This document shows positions 1-11,740 of a DNA stretch of 64,000 bases, piece by piece (the stretch's first letter is position 1; the number at the start of each line of letters is the position of its first letter). The notes below the pieces were generated by a model. It saw only the letters and a list, made by a program, of their open reading frames with translations. It was not told where the DNA came from and did not search any database. The position numbers and the translations under genes are program-made. Origin of the DNA: Sphagnum magellanicum (taxonomy: Eukaryota > Streptophyta > Sphagnopsida > Sphagnales > Sphagnaceae); the NCBI GenBank assembly GCA_021904315.1, contig CM038920.1, positions 12,276,001 through 12,340,000 on the forward strand. The letters are read 5' to 3'.

Positions 1-2900
1 TAGCACCAACCTGGACACCATCAGTGCGCATATATGTGATGAGGCCCATCTGCTCCTCATTGTCAAGCTTTACTCCCTCATACAGCTGTTGAGCAATCTG
101 TACCCACCTTGCATTTCATTCAAACCTGTGCATCCTAGAGTAGTTAAGAAGACTAGAAGTGTTTTGTTAGAAAGTTGGTCTGTCAACTGATCCTCTACCA
201 CCACTGTGACTTCCAGAAAATGCTATCTTCTGAGCAAGGCAGAGTTGGTTGGATAGCTCTAGAGGAAAGATGTGTAACAAATGTGGAGACTGACATGAAC
301 TAATGGAGATAGTCTCTTTGCAAAAAGGAATAAACAGACAGTTTGTATGGTCTTGTCTAGAACAGTAATCCTCACAAGGTACCTTAGTTTGTAGTGTCCC
401 TAAGCTTGTCTTCTGTCTTGCAAATGTACAGTTCAGACTGTGACATATGGAGCATCACAACAAGAAGACAAGAGCTTTACCATGCAAAAGGAATACCTAG
501 AAAGCCAACTCTGAGGTCAACACAATTATCCGACTCCATGTCAAACCCAACACTTTTAAAACCTTGATGGAAATAACTTACAGCCATAGTTCGACTGGCC
601 CCAAATGCAAGCTTAGTGGAGGCATCCTGTTGCAGAGTTGAGGTTATGTAAGGGGCTGGAGGAGTTCGGCGGAGCAGGCTTTTTTTCACACTGCCCACAC
701 GCAATTTGGCTTCTCCCACTGACTTAGATGCTGCCTCTGCTTCAATTGAATTTCCAAGGGAAAATTGACCCAGCTTCTCTCCTAAATAATGTGTCAGTCT
801 TGCCCTAAACCCTCCCCTGCTCACAGAATTGCTAGCATCTTTTGTCAACTGTGCCTCTACAGTCCAATACTCTTGAGGATGAAAAGCTTCAATTGCAAGT
901 TCCCGCTCACAAACAAGACGAAGAGCAGCTGATTGCACCCGTCCAGCAGACTTGCTGCCTGGCAACTTGCGCCACAGCACTGGAGAGAGGTCAAATCCAA
1001 TCAAATAGTCTAGTGCCCGCCGTGCCAGATAGGCATTCACCAATGTTCCACTGATTTCTCGGGGGGCTTCCATGGCACGCAATACTGCTGCCTTGGTGAT
1101 TTCATTGAAAACCACTCTTTTCACCTTCATTCCTTTCTTCAGGGCCCCTTCCATAGTCAACATCTCCAGAACATGCCATGCAATTGCCTCTCCTTCTCTG
1201 TCTGGATCAGATGCTAGAACTAGCATCTCTGCCCTGACACCCTCACATTCCATCAGATTATGGCTTGTCTTACTTCATCACAGAACTAAGAGATACAGAC
1301 ATGCAAAGAAGCAACAATCATTGTGAAATATGCCAGGAAGAAAAGTGTAGAGTGACTTGGAAATTGAGAAAAAGTGAAATCTACAGAGCTCAATCCTTCT
1401 TTGATTCAGCAGACAGTTCCAATGAGACTGAACAAGGACTAGACAGCTTTCAAGGGCTGGGTTTTCTGACATGAAAAGCACAGTGAACCCAAAGCACATA
1501 CCCTTTCACAGCAGCCTTTATGGAATTAATGTGAGGGCGAGCGGTGGCAGGCACCTCCCATAGCATGGTATAGTCATCATCAGGTCGAACTGAGCCTGCT
1601 CGTGCTGCCAGGTCCCGCACATGGCCATAGCTTGCAACTACCGTATAACCAGACCCAAGATACTTCTCAATAGTTTTTGCCTTGGCTGGTGATTCCACCA
1701 CCACTACTGCCTGCTTCGTTCTGCTGCCATCCTTGCCTGCTCCTTGCGGCGCTGGAGGCCTCCTCTTCTTCCAATCTTTCCTCGGCCCTCTTTGATTTTG
1801 GTCCACCAGCACAACATTTGCACTAAACTGCCTGAAAGTACCTAATCCCTGCCAAAACCCCCCAAAAAAAAACCCTAACCCCATCAGGACTTGCCTGCCA
1901 ACGCATTCATCTTGAAAAGATAAGATGTGACTGCAAGCACTTCAAGGTCAGAATTGGAAGATAAAGTAGCTTGAAATTGTGAAGATTTCTGCTGCTTAAG
2001 CAAAGAGTAAGACATACCCACAACTCCTAGGGCACAAGAAGACTGTAATGATCAAGAAGACAATGCCCATAAGTACTCAAAATGCAAAACCCTAGTTAAA
2101 CCCTGACAACTCTCCAGGGCATTAGAGCCACAAAATTTGAACACCACTCGCAGCGCACACAGAGAGAGCGCGCGCCCACACACACCCACCTCCAAAAGGA
2201 AGGCTTCGACGAAGCCACCACCTTCCAAAGGAGAACATCTTTCGACACCGTTAGACCCCCAGTTCCACCTCAAGAACCCTCTTCTGCGGGCCGTGCGCGC
2301 ATGATGAAAACCAATACTACCAACATAACATTTGCTACCACCGCCAGTCGAAGATCTCCCTGTACTACTACTACTACTACTATTCCGCATCAATGCTGCC
2401 GATTTACAGACAGTACTAAACTGCACCGAAATACTCTCAGCTGTGATGTTTTTCGCAGGAGCCAAACTCCAGCTCCCAATGAAAAACCGCATGCAACCCA
2501 TTTCTCTACCCTGAAGAACAGAGCCCTTGGCCATTGATACACCGTCACCAAAACCAACACCAACACCAGCGGTTTCACGCACTTGTGCAATGAAATCCCA
2601 AATTCGCAAAGAGGAGAGGGAAGAAGAAAGATTGTGATGGAATGCAGCAGCAGGAGCAACAAGAGGAGGATGAGGAAGAGGAGAAGGAAATGTATGATTA
2701 GGGTAAGCAGAAGTGAGAAGAGAATTTGTAGTTGGAAACAAGTGCTGCTGCAATGGAGGAAGTGAGCAAAAGCAAGCGAACAACATCTGACGATGATGTC
2801 TTCTTCTTGTGAGAAATGGCCAAGCACTAGTAGTAGTAGCCAACGGAAGACGAAGATGACTGATCATACTACGACGACACAAGAGTAATGTCCGCTGCAT
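1..2900 (-). CDS. Organellar type IA DNA topoisomerase (bacterial TopA-like), 5' part; 3' end beyond window
   Basis: Cuts and rejoins one DNA strand to relax negative supercoils, probably in plastids or mitochondria. Proposed coding exons, read downwards: 2900-2190, 1848-1502, 1233-582 and 97-1 (continues off the window). Phases join cleanly (0, 2, 0) at GT-AG sites. Visible core motifs are VVVVESPAKAKT (Toprim start, catalytic Glu), SYGHVRDL, DPDREGEAIAWH (acidic Toprim triad), SAGRVQSAALRLVCERE and TSTLQQDA. The nucleophilic tyrosine sits in LITYMRTDG, codon at 32-34. The first 237 residues start MQRTLLLCRRS, are rich in Arg, Ser and His and poor in acidic residues, and resemble an organellar transit peptide followed by a low-complexity linker. 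Plant homologues of this class also carry long N-termini. The core identity is firm. The first exon and its donor at about 2189 are the best fit, not proven; a start within the second exon (ATG at 1884, if the reading frame runs on upstream of 1848) is the alternative. Confidence 0.9.
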
Positions 2901-3089
2901 TCGTGGTTACGAGTGTGTGTCATTGTGCGACGAGTGTCTGTGTTGGGGTTTAGGGCTGCGACTCAGTAGTGACGAAGAAGAAGAAGAAGCTTGCTTGTTT
3001 GTTGTCGTTTCAGGTTCTGAGAGCACTAAAACTCAGCAGCACAAGCAATTGTCCTCTAAAGGTTGTTACATGGTGTAAAAATCGACGAT
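2901..3089 (-). promoter_or_regulatory. Probable 5' UTR and proximal promoter of the topoisomerase gene
   Basis: This is the stretch just upstream of the proposed start codon. It is of mixed composition and changes abruptly to AT-rich filler at about 3090. It contains a GAAGAAGAAGAAG run on the plus strand. No TATA box or start site can be fixed by eye, so the call rests on position alone. Confidence 0.35.
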
Positions 3090-3300
3090 TTTTTTTATTT
3101 TTTTAAAAAAATGATGTAGGGCATTTCAGAAAACAAAATGCCTGAAGGAAGGTCAAGGCCAGTTTTTTATTTTTTATTTTTTATTTTTTATTTTGTTTAT
3201 TTTTATTAATTAATTAATTAATTAATTATAAAATAATATAGTGAATAAATTTATTTTTAATATTTTATTTTTATTTTTATTTTTATTTTTTATTTCTATG
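3090..3300. repeat. AT-rich low-complexity block
   Basis: Contains repeated TTTTTA/ATTTTT units (about 3160-3200), an ATTA run near 3205-3226 and a second TTTTTA run near 3265-3295. There is no coding potential. It separates the topoisomerase promoter from the minisatellite that follows. Confidence 0.85.
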
Positions 3301-3305
3301 TGGGC

Positions 3306-3735
3306 AAATTTTTGTCACTTGACAACAACAAAAATTGGATTTTTTTTACTGTAAATTCAACCAAAAGAATGCAGAAATGAAGTTTTGTAACTTGACAACA
3401 ACAAAAATTGGAATTTGTTTTTTACTGTAAATTCAACCAAAAAATACAAAAACGAAATTTTGTCACTGGACAACAACAAAAATTGGAATTTGTTTTTTAC
3501 TGTAAATTCAACCAAAAAATACAAAAACGAAATTTTGTCACTGGACAACAACAAAATTTGGAATTTTTTTTTACTGTAAATTCAACCCAAAAAATGATAA
3601 AATTAAATTTTGTCACTTGACAACAACAAAAATTGGAAATTTTTAAACTGTAAATTCAACCCAAATTAAAAATGCAAAAATTGGAAATTTTTTAACTATA
3701 AATTCAATGAAAAAAATGCAAAACTGAATTGGAAA
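3306..3735. repeat. 75-bp tandem repeat (minisatellite), about 5-6 copies
   Basis: The marker word GACAACAACAAAA starts at 3321, 3394, 3469, 3544 and 3619, so spacing is 73, 75, 75 and 75 bp. Each unit also carries TACTGTAAATTCAACC. The two central copies are almost identical and the outer copies are decayed, as expected for replication-slippage or unequal-exchange arrays. Because 75 is divisible by three, both strands show repetitive open frames; these are by-products, not genes. Confidence 0.95.
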
Positions 3736-5879
3736 AATCACCAAACTTTCGAAACCATCAAACTGAAAAAAAGAAATACCGGGGCAGTCATTTGGTTTCT
3801 TTTCAAAGTGCCTCACAAATTCTTACACTCCATAAGCATTCCTCCAAATACACTATGAATGAATCTTGTCCAAGGTTTTTACTTTTTACTTGGCCAGGAA
3901 ATAGTTCTCCATTGGGTTCCAATTCCCCAGTCCATCATGGTGCTTAGGAACCTGAGTTATAGATTGTTCACAAATGTCAATAACACCATTCATAACAGTA
4001 GTGACAATTATCATGGTTCACATCTATGCAAATGGAATCTATAGTTCACATCTACATGGCATGTTTATTTATTTGGTTTTCAACAATGTTAAGATTGTGA
4101 TAAGTTATTTCAAAATCTTCCAAAAATAAAGATTTAAGGTCCTATTGACATCGATAAGTTATCAAGCTCAAAACCAAGGTAACAACTATCCACAATCTTG
4201 AAACTATCTATGATAGCATTATGCCCACTATTCTCTTTCTAAAAAACTCTCACAAAGCTTTGGCTAGCACTCATCACAAAGAAAATTTACAAAGCTCCAA
4301 CATTACAATTGTGCACCATGCGCAATAGCGCACCACACCTACCACACACCACAAGCTCTACACATCTCACACCATGAAGTTCTGAAAAAAAATCACAAAA
4401 TGAGCACATATGCTGCATCTGTACGAAATGTGTCCATGTCTGAAGGTGGAGGTGAAGGTAGAAGTGGAAGGTCATCAAGAGTTGGAAATCAAACACCTCA
4501 ACAGAGGCACGAAAATTGAGAACAACATGAAGTTCTTACATTCATCAAATGCAAGCATCATGAGCATGCAGCCAAGAAAGATATGGTTGATCCTAGAGCG
4601 CACATGGTGCTTACAATGTAATGATGGAACTGTTGAAGGAATTGTAGAAGGTCATTCATGCCAAGATGCCAAGAAACAAGAAAATGTGCAAAAACAAATG
4701 GAATGGATTGAATTTCAATTATAAGAAACTTTCAAATTATCACAAAGGAAATGGGCATCACACATCTTTCTTGGAATTGACCATCGAGGAGTGCGACAAG
4801 TTTCACTTACCTTGAGCTAATTCTACAAAGAAAACTATGAAGCAATAGATGCATTTCAAGGGGAGCGAGTCATAAATACACCAATTCATCTGTGGGACTT
4901 GCAAGTTAAAGGTGATGCCAACTACAATACACCAATATTGGATTGAAAAAACACAAGAAGATTGAAATTCCATAGAGTTGTTGTCCTTCATGGAAGATCC
5001 CTTAGGCAATGAACATCCAACTCCATAATAGCATGATGCACAACAAGCTAGAGGAAGTTATATGAACTTGGATGATTTCAATGTTAGTCCTCAACATGCA
5101 CCTTTTATGATAAACTTCTCTAACATTGCAACTACATCTCATGTGTTTGTACCACCCCACGCAACATTAATTACAACTACAAACCCACTTGGAAGCACAA
5201 GTATTAAATGTAAGCACACAAATGCATTTTCACTTATGATTGAAACTACAAACAAGAACAACAAACAAATTATTGAAGTCATGGATCGAATCAACCTTAT
5301 TAGCAAATTCAAGAGCATCACACGACAATCCAAATGGATCAAATAAAGTATCTCAAGGAAAGAGACAAGAAAATCTTCAAAACAAAAAACATGGTAGCAA
5401 GTTTTTTGACCTAAGCACGACAATGTGCCATGCATTGATGTCTAGCAAGGCTTAAATGCTTGCACCTATAAATCTTGACTAAAATTCTTTAAAAAGGGAG
5501 AATGTAAAGGTTGCTTCCACAACAAAAGTGATACCAGATTCAACTTGAAGCTAAAGTTAGAATTCTTAGAAGGTTCAAATGTATAGGTTGTTGCTGCAAT
5601 AGAACTAAGGTACTCAAATTATGTCATGCAATTAGATTCAACTTGAAGATAGTTTAACCATAGTATACAATTGATACTAGAATTGATTTAGATTGAATAT
5701 AATTCATTTGATGACAATTGTTGCAATGCAAATCACACATTGCAATGCAAACCCATGAATAGATTCCAAAATGTTTAATCTCCTTTTCATTTATTGTCGA
5801 GGTATTGTCCAAAACTGATATTCTAATTTAGACCTGAAATCTTTAGGTCCTAAAAATCTAGACCAGTTTCAATGTTAAC
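3736..5879. other. Uncharacterised non-genic DNA
   Basis: About 2.1 kb of AT-rich sequence. Short open frames near 4410-4724 and 5062-5346 do not resemble families I recognise and are broken. It is probably old transposon debris, but I cannot name a family. Confidence 0.5.
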
Positions 5880-6440
5880 ATCTTATCCTACAAGAATCCT
5901 TCCATTACCTTCTCTTCCATCAAGAACACCATCAACATTACCTTTGTTTTCCAACTCCAATTGTATCATCACAGTTTGAATGTCAAGATCAAGGTAACCA
6001 TCAATAATTATATTGTGGAAGATACAACAACAAACTAAAACATTAGGTATAAAGAGGATGTGTAAGTTTGATTTTAAAAACAATTTTTGAAACTTTTCCT
6101 CTGAATCCCAAATGCATTTTCAACCACACTCTTTCCATAACTCAATTACTTATTGTAAAGTGCTTCAAGTACAATATGGTGCACATTTGCAACTTGCTTG
6201 TGGGGAATCATCAACCAAATTAGCAAAGGGTAACCTTTGTCCCCAAGAATGTAAGGCTTGATATTTTTCTCACTTTGATTTAATTAGAACATGTCACCAT
6301 ACAAAACTCTCTTGATACAAGCTTGAATTTCTTAAGATGCAAGCATCATTCATGGAGCTAGACATGCCCACAAAGATATCTATGAACTTCTTGTAGTAAT
6401 CAACAACTTGTAATTGCATATTGTATGAATTAGACTTGGA
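5880..6440 (-). pseudogene. PIF/Harbinger transposase remnant (DDE_Tnp_4, HARBI1-like)
   Basis: Reading the minus strand from 6440 downwards gives, in family order and across a few frameshifts: a segment with DIFVGMSSSMNDACILRNSS (about 6310-6390), LGDKGYPLLIWLMIPH (about 6200-6250), VVENAFGIQ (about 6105-6130), and VCCCIFHNIIIDG (about 6000-6040), followed by an acidic tail. These match the conserved blocks of plant HARBI1-like DDE nucleases: the VG-PGS-HD block, GD-GYPL, VENAFG and the CCILHN block. The protein is missing its N-terminal part, and an A-tract of about 18 at 6441-6458 interrupts sequence upstream. It is not functional. I saw no terminal inverted repeats. Confidence 0.8.
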
Positions 6441-7204
6441 AAAAAAAAAAAAAAAAATCCAACAAATGTTCCTTTGGGTTCACCATGAAACATTGTGTCC
6501 GCAACAACTAAACTACCTTACAAGTAGAGCTCCAAAATAACTAATATACAATTGCATTGCAATTGTCCCATGGAAATACAACAAAATTAATTTTTAAAAA
6601 TGCCACATTAGAAAATCAAGGAATTATATTGTAGTTGCAAATTAGTTGCAAGATGTATATTTATATAATACAATGTGCGCACTATACATACAATTGTAAT
6701 CAACCATGTTTGACTTTGTTAACAAGTTACACTTTAGTCGCATGTAACAATTACATCATAACTAGAATAAATTTAATTATTAATCAACAATTGCTTTGCA
6801 ACAAATGTATGGCCTTGAGTAACACATACAATCATGCCATGTGTATACATTTCCATTGCCCAATATATATGACATTTCAATTTGTTTGCAACTAGTATGT
6901 AATTATATTTTAACTTAAATTTTGAAATTTAAAGATTTGAAATTTAGGCGAGAAACCCTTAAGCAAGTGGCACATGGTAATATATCAACAAATTTGCCCC
7001 AATGCATCAATGACCTTCATGCACTTATGTTTATTGTCAAGAAATTCAAAATGAATTTTTTAAAAAAATCTTTATATTCAAACATTTTGTGTATTTTTTA
7101 GTCTTTTGGTGATGCAATTTTCATATCATGTGTTATAACTAAAGTTCTTTTTGGTTAATTTATAACTAAAAATAAAAGGTTGTTATAAATTATATTATTT
7201 ATTT
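6441..7204. other. AT-rich non-genic DNA
   Basis: Contains the long A-tract at 6441-6458 and otherwise AT-rich sequence with only short frames. Some of it may be the decayed N-terminal end of the Harbinger remnant next to it, but no motif supports this. Confidence 0.5.
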
Positions 7205-7455
7205 AAATAACTTGGAAATTGAAGGCTTTTGTTTTTTATTTTGAAGGTTGAATGTTCTTGTTCTTGCTCTTAAAAAGGTTAAAAGCTTTTGTTTTTTCTT
7301 TTGAAGGTTGAAGGTTCTTGTTCTTCCTCTTAAAGATGTTAAAGGCTTTTATTTTTTCTTTTGAAGGTTGAAGGTTCTTGTTCTTGCTCTTAAATAGGTT
7401 GAAGGCTTTTGTTTTTGCTCTAGGAGGTTGAAGGTTCTTGTCTTTTGCTCCATTT
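7205..7455. repeat. 60-bp tandem repeat, about 4 copies
   Basis: Four consecutive units repeat at exactly 60 bp, each containing TTTTGAAGGTTGAAGGTTCTTG or a close variant (shortest common word GAAGGTTGAAGGTTC). On the minus strand the array stays open and would encode a lysine-rich 20-residue repeat with the core NLQPSKEKTKAFNLFKSKNK. The open frame follows from the 60-bp period. No promoter, flanking exon or known homologue supports a gene. Confidence 0.9.
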
Positions 7456-8589
7456 AACAACCCCATAAATTGTGATAAAATTTTCCTTTACATAAAAATT
7501 AAAACCAAAAATTTTTGCAATTTATTTTACATCTTTGGAAAGGGATAACCCCAAAAAAAATAAAATTAATTTGTTGTCTAACCCCACACCAACCAACAAG
7601 CTCACAAGCTTAAAATAATTCCAAACAATATTCCAATGCAATGTGAACCAATAAATGAAGCTTTTGAAATTGAAAACCACCAAGAGATGACATCAGCCTA
7701 AATATGATGTTAGATGAAGTTGTAGGTTTTGTAAATCATTTTTTTTTGTTTCAAACAACATTTAATTGCATAATACAAGATGTGTTGATGTTTCAAGTTA
7801 TTGGTTATATCAACCATTGGTCTTTAATTAAGATATCTACTACTATCAAAACAAAAGACAATTTGAAAAGGAAGAGATCATGTTCAAAAGGTGTTATTTG
7901 ATTTGAAAATTGTAAAAGAGAATGTAATTAAAGCTATTGCCTTCATATCCAAAGATACAAAATCATAATAGTCATAACCATATTGACCAAAAAAAATTAT
8001 ATTAAAATTTGGATGCTTACCTTAGATTGCACATTTGTGCATGTGGTTGATTAAGTGAACTAGTTATATGGTGACATTAAGCATGACCTAGTCATGATTT
8101 GAACACCTAAAACAATAATTACCATTTCCAAGGTTCAATACTATTATTAAGTAACATTTCCATTCCAAAATTAACCTTTGATTATTTGGCCTTATGACGA
8201 TAATTACCTTCAATTAACCATTGGTATGTGGTTAAAAATTATCCATTACACCAACCCTACCTAACATTTCATTACACTTGTGTTGAAAAGTTTCAAAATG
8301 TTTCACTAAGAGGTTACACACTAAATATAAGGTTCCAATTCTTATGAATCAAATAGGGGTTGATTTTGAAATTCAAAAAAGGAAGCATGGAAGTTTATGT
8401 CCACAATGAAAACCTAACTTGGAAAGAAAAAAAAAGGCAACATGGACAAGATAAAATTTGGAGGGATTGTTTTTGTGCATCACTAATATACGATGATGGA
8501 TTGTTAAATGGGGGAAAATACAAGATGGAGGCAATGAAAAAAACTATGAAGATTATAAAAGAAATGTGTGAAACTTAATATTTGAAACA
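7456..8589. other. Uncharacterised non-genic DNA
   Basis: AT-rich sequence. The frame near 8360-8578 lies just upstream of the next Harbinger remnant in the same orientation and may be its decayed N-terminal part, but it carries no motif I can match. Confidence 0.45.
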
Positions 8590-9105
8590 ACTTACATGAA
8601 ATGATATTGAAAGGCAATTCAAAATCATGAGGCTCAAGGTTTACTAGGTATATTTGCAATTTTAGATTGCATGCACTATTGTTAGAAAAATTGCCCAATT
8701 GCTTGGTAGGGTAATTTCAATATAAAGATGGCAACAAGTTGATAAAAAAATCTTGGAGCTATTGTAGATCAATCATTAAGGATTTGGGCATGTGTTTTTT
8801 TGGCCTTCATGGTAAAAAATTAATGACATCAATGCGCTAAATAGGTGACCACTTGTTAATAATTTGCTTAAAGACATGAGTTTTGTTATTAATGGCAATA
8901 CATCTACTTGCTAATGGAATATATTTTCAATGGATCATATAATTGTTCAAATAATTCATGACTTGCAAGAAAAAAAATGACCACATTTACTTAAAATGGA
9001 AGGAGTTAGAAAAGATGTGGAACATTATTTTGAGGTCTTTCAAAGACACATTATAATCATTTATAATAGAAATAGAAATGGGACATGTCCAAAATCAAGA
9101 ACATT
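8590..9105 (+). pseudogene. Second PIF/Harbinger-type transposase remnant, a different lineage
   Basis: Translated across frameshifts, the plus strand gives blocks in the order of plant HARBI1-like nucleases. First is a decayed LDCMH...KNCPIAW block (about 8660-8705), then IWACVFLAF/FFGLHG (about 8780-8815). Next is KINDINALNR*PLVNNLL (about 8817-8865), and last a C-terminal VRKDVEHYFEVFQ block (about 9005-9045). The family counterparts are the IDCMHW-WKNCP, NDINVL-RSPLF and RKDVERAFGVLQ motifs. Stops and frameshifts are frequent, so it is a fossil. It differs from the 5.9-6.4 kb copy, which has the VENAFG and CCILHN type of motifs, so the two came from separate insertions. Confidence 0.65.
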
Positions 9106-9689
9106 TTTATAAAATGTGTGATTTTGCACAATTTAATCATAGAAAATGAATCCAATTTACAACGTAAAGCCTTCATCTAATGTGGGATCTAATGTTTCAC
9201 CATTGCCATTGAAAATGCATGTCGCCCTACTATTGCCTGGGACACATTGCATGCATATATCTTATTTTGTGCACCGACATTACCCTTATTTGGTGCATTT
9301 TGTGCATCTAAAAATAGAACGCACAAATTTACGAAGGCTGAGTTTTATGCGTTGATAACTTCTTCCCAACAACTAAAGACATGCATTTTAGCCATACCCT
9401 AACCTATCATACTTTCTTGAGAGCTGGGGAAAATATTAAAAAATCAAGTTTGTACCTTTTGTGGGGCTAGATAACACACCCCCAATGTGTTGGAGGTTGA
9501 GGCCAGGGGGATTTAAATCATCATGTTGAGTGTGCATCATAAGAAGCAAAATGGATTGTAGGACCAACCAAGTCAAGACTTCGAAAATGCCCCAACATTA
9601 TTTGGACATGGACCAATAAGAAAATAGAAAATGGTTAATAGATGCAATCCTCTAATCACTATATGCAAATGGACCAACAAAACATAAAA
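9106..9689. other. Uncharacterised non-genic DNA
   Basis: AT-rich spacer between the Harbinger-like remnant and the pogo-like transposase. No recognisable coding motif. Confidence 0.5.
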
Positions 9690-11640
9690 AAAGGCCATGG
9701 ATACAATTGAAAATGGGACAACTTCATTGAAGAAAAAAAGTAGGCATTGAAAAATGTATATTTCTTACTTCATTATCTGATCATTTGTATGTGAAAATAA
9801 GATCTAGGAAACGTAGATTAACATGTGTGCTAATAGTAAAGGAAGATTAGGTTGCGATTGCTTGGGTTTTGTCTATGTAGGAAATTGGGCTATCAATGAA
9901 CCTATAATAATTTAAAATGAAAGTGACAGAACTCACTTAGACAATGCCAACACCTTTTTGAAGAAGAGTACCAAGGACCTTTTAGTGGTATTGGTTCAAG
10001 CGAAGACATTATGAACTCAACATTCATCAAGCTTAGGGACTAAATATTAGTCGAGCACAAATACTAACAACCCAATCCTACTAAAATTTATACCAAAACT
10101 TACAATCCTTTTACAATGAACATAATTATGTTATAGATCATATTTGAAATTTTGATGAAGTAGGTATTCAAGCAAAAAAACAATTAAAAGCAATTGGTTT
10201 TAACAAAATGAGGTTCACACCAAGTGCACAACACCATAACCAAGTCCAAGGAGTGGTTGACTATTAAATGTGTTATTAATGTAATAAGAATAACACTCCT
10301 AAGGTTCTACATATTCAAAAGAGAAAGGATATGCGATGCCTACATATAATGTTACAAACCAAGAACTTGTATGGTTATGCAATCAAAAGCATGGATGATT
10401 ACCTACCTTTTCAAAAAAAAATTGCCTTTTTTTACAAGGTTAATACCAAGTGGAATATCCTTAACAAATAGGCATTTGCTCATCTTTGGATGGGCATGGA
10501 TCCCATGTTACCCTTGAGGCAATTGAACAAGGTAAAAGGTTTGTATTAGATATGATCACTTTACTTTCACATACATTACATGCACTTCAACCTTTAGATG
10601 TGGCTTGCTTTAAACCTTTCAAAATTATTTTTAACGGGGAAAGAAACACATTAATGTTTAATAAGAATTACATTGAACCAAATAAGTTAGCCTTGGCAAG
10701 GTGGGTAGACAAAGCTTTCGACTAGGCACTTATGAAAAATAATATCATGTTAGGGTTCAAAGGTATAAGGATTTAGCCACTTAACCTTAAGGCCATGGAT
10801 GAAAAAACTAATCCTTGTACTATATACACATTGGTGAATTAAACTAGAGAAGATGATGATGACTACCATTCAAACGAGGAGGATGGTGAGGAGCAATGGA
10901 CAAAACATGTAGTTACATAAAAGTTCATCAACATAATCTCAACAACAAAAATTAAAATTAATGGTCTATATTAGGATCAACCTAGGTATTATGTGAACAT
11001 GCATAAGATTCCTATAATCATTAACCATGCATATGTAATAGAATCAAAAGACATGGTTGAGAATTTGGGGTAGCCTTCATTAAATGAAGTTGTAGAATTC
11101 AAAAATCTAGAAAGTTCAATTCAAAAGACTTTGGCACATCATTGTCATAGTTTATTGTCATTACCACATCTACCTACAAGAAGGACCAATGGAACATAAC
11201 CATTAATGGATTATCCTCAAAGCCATGTTGTGACTTCAAAAGAATATTTAAACATTATGTGATGAAAGTAATGGATAAGGAGGCAGTAGAACAAATTTTT
11301 AAAAACAAAAAAAGGAAAGACAAGACAAGTAAGCAAAAAAAACATTTACAACATTGACTACATCTAAAAGATTGGTTAAAAGGGCACTTGCAAAACATCA
11401 GCAAGCCAATTTCATTGTTGTTTAATCATCCTCAACAATCAAAGAGGTAAGAGACAAATTTCACTACAATTTCAAGGTGACTATGCAAGCTAACCTTTTT
11501 GGATACAGGGGTGTGAACCTCAATTCAACAATAGAAGCGAAACAAGCCCAACAACAAGCTAGGGCTCAAATGTAAGCCAAAAGGGAAGTTGTAGCATCCT
11601 TACAACAAGCTTAGACACACAATTGAAATTAGAAGGGTGG
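9690..11640 (+). pseudogene. pogo-like (Tc1/mariner superfamily, DDE_1) transposase pseudogene
   Basis: The domain order is readable across a handful of stops and frameshifts. First is an N-terminal helix-turn-helix region with SDHLY near 9775 and AIAWVLSMQEIGLSM near 9855-9900. A second DNA-binding region follows, with WYWFKRRHYELNIHQ near 9985-10030. The first catalytic Asp is in NFDEVGIQA (about 10150-10180), the second in DGHGSHVTLE (about 10488-10520), and the third in HALQPLDVACFKPFK (about 10580-10625). Beyond it come GFKG and an NPKAMD-like block (NLKAMDEKT). A Lys/Gln-rich C-terminal tail is traceable to about 11640. Several stops are TGA or TAG where Trp or Gln is expected, for example DHI*NFDE, consistent with cytosine-deamination decay. 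The 43-46-bp array that follows may derive from the same element. Confidence 0.85.
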
Positions 11641-11740
11641 GTGGGGGGTTTGATGTTCAATGAAATAGAATAGGATGATACAAGCAACAAGGGGTTGAAC
11701 TGAATATGAACAAATGTCAAGAGGAGCAACAACATTGTTA

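Noticed and set aside
2301-2765. Plus-strand open frames of 60-78 codons
   Set aside because: They are antisense to the topoisomerase transit region and carry no motif.
3357-3620. Repetitive open frames on both strands
   Set aside because: They are produced by the 75-bp repeat period being divisible by three.
5562-5590. GGTTCAAAT word as a possible tRNA B box
   Set aside because: There is no matching A box or cloverleaf around it, and the rest of the B box does not fit. I saw no other tRNA candidate.
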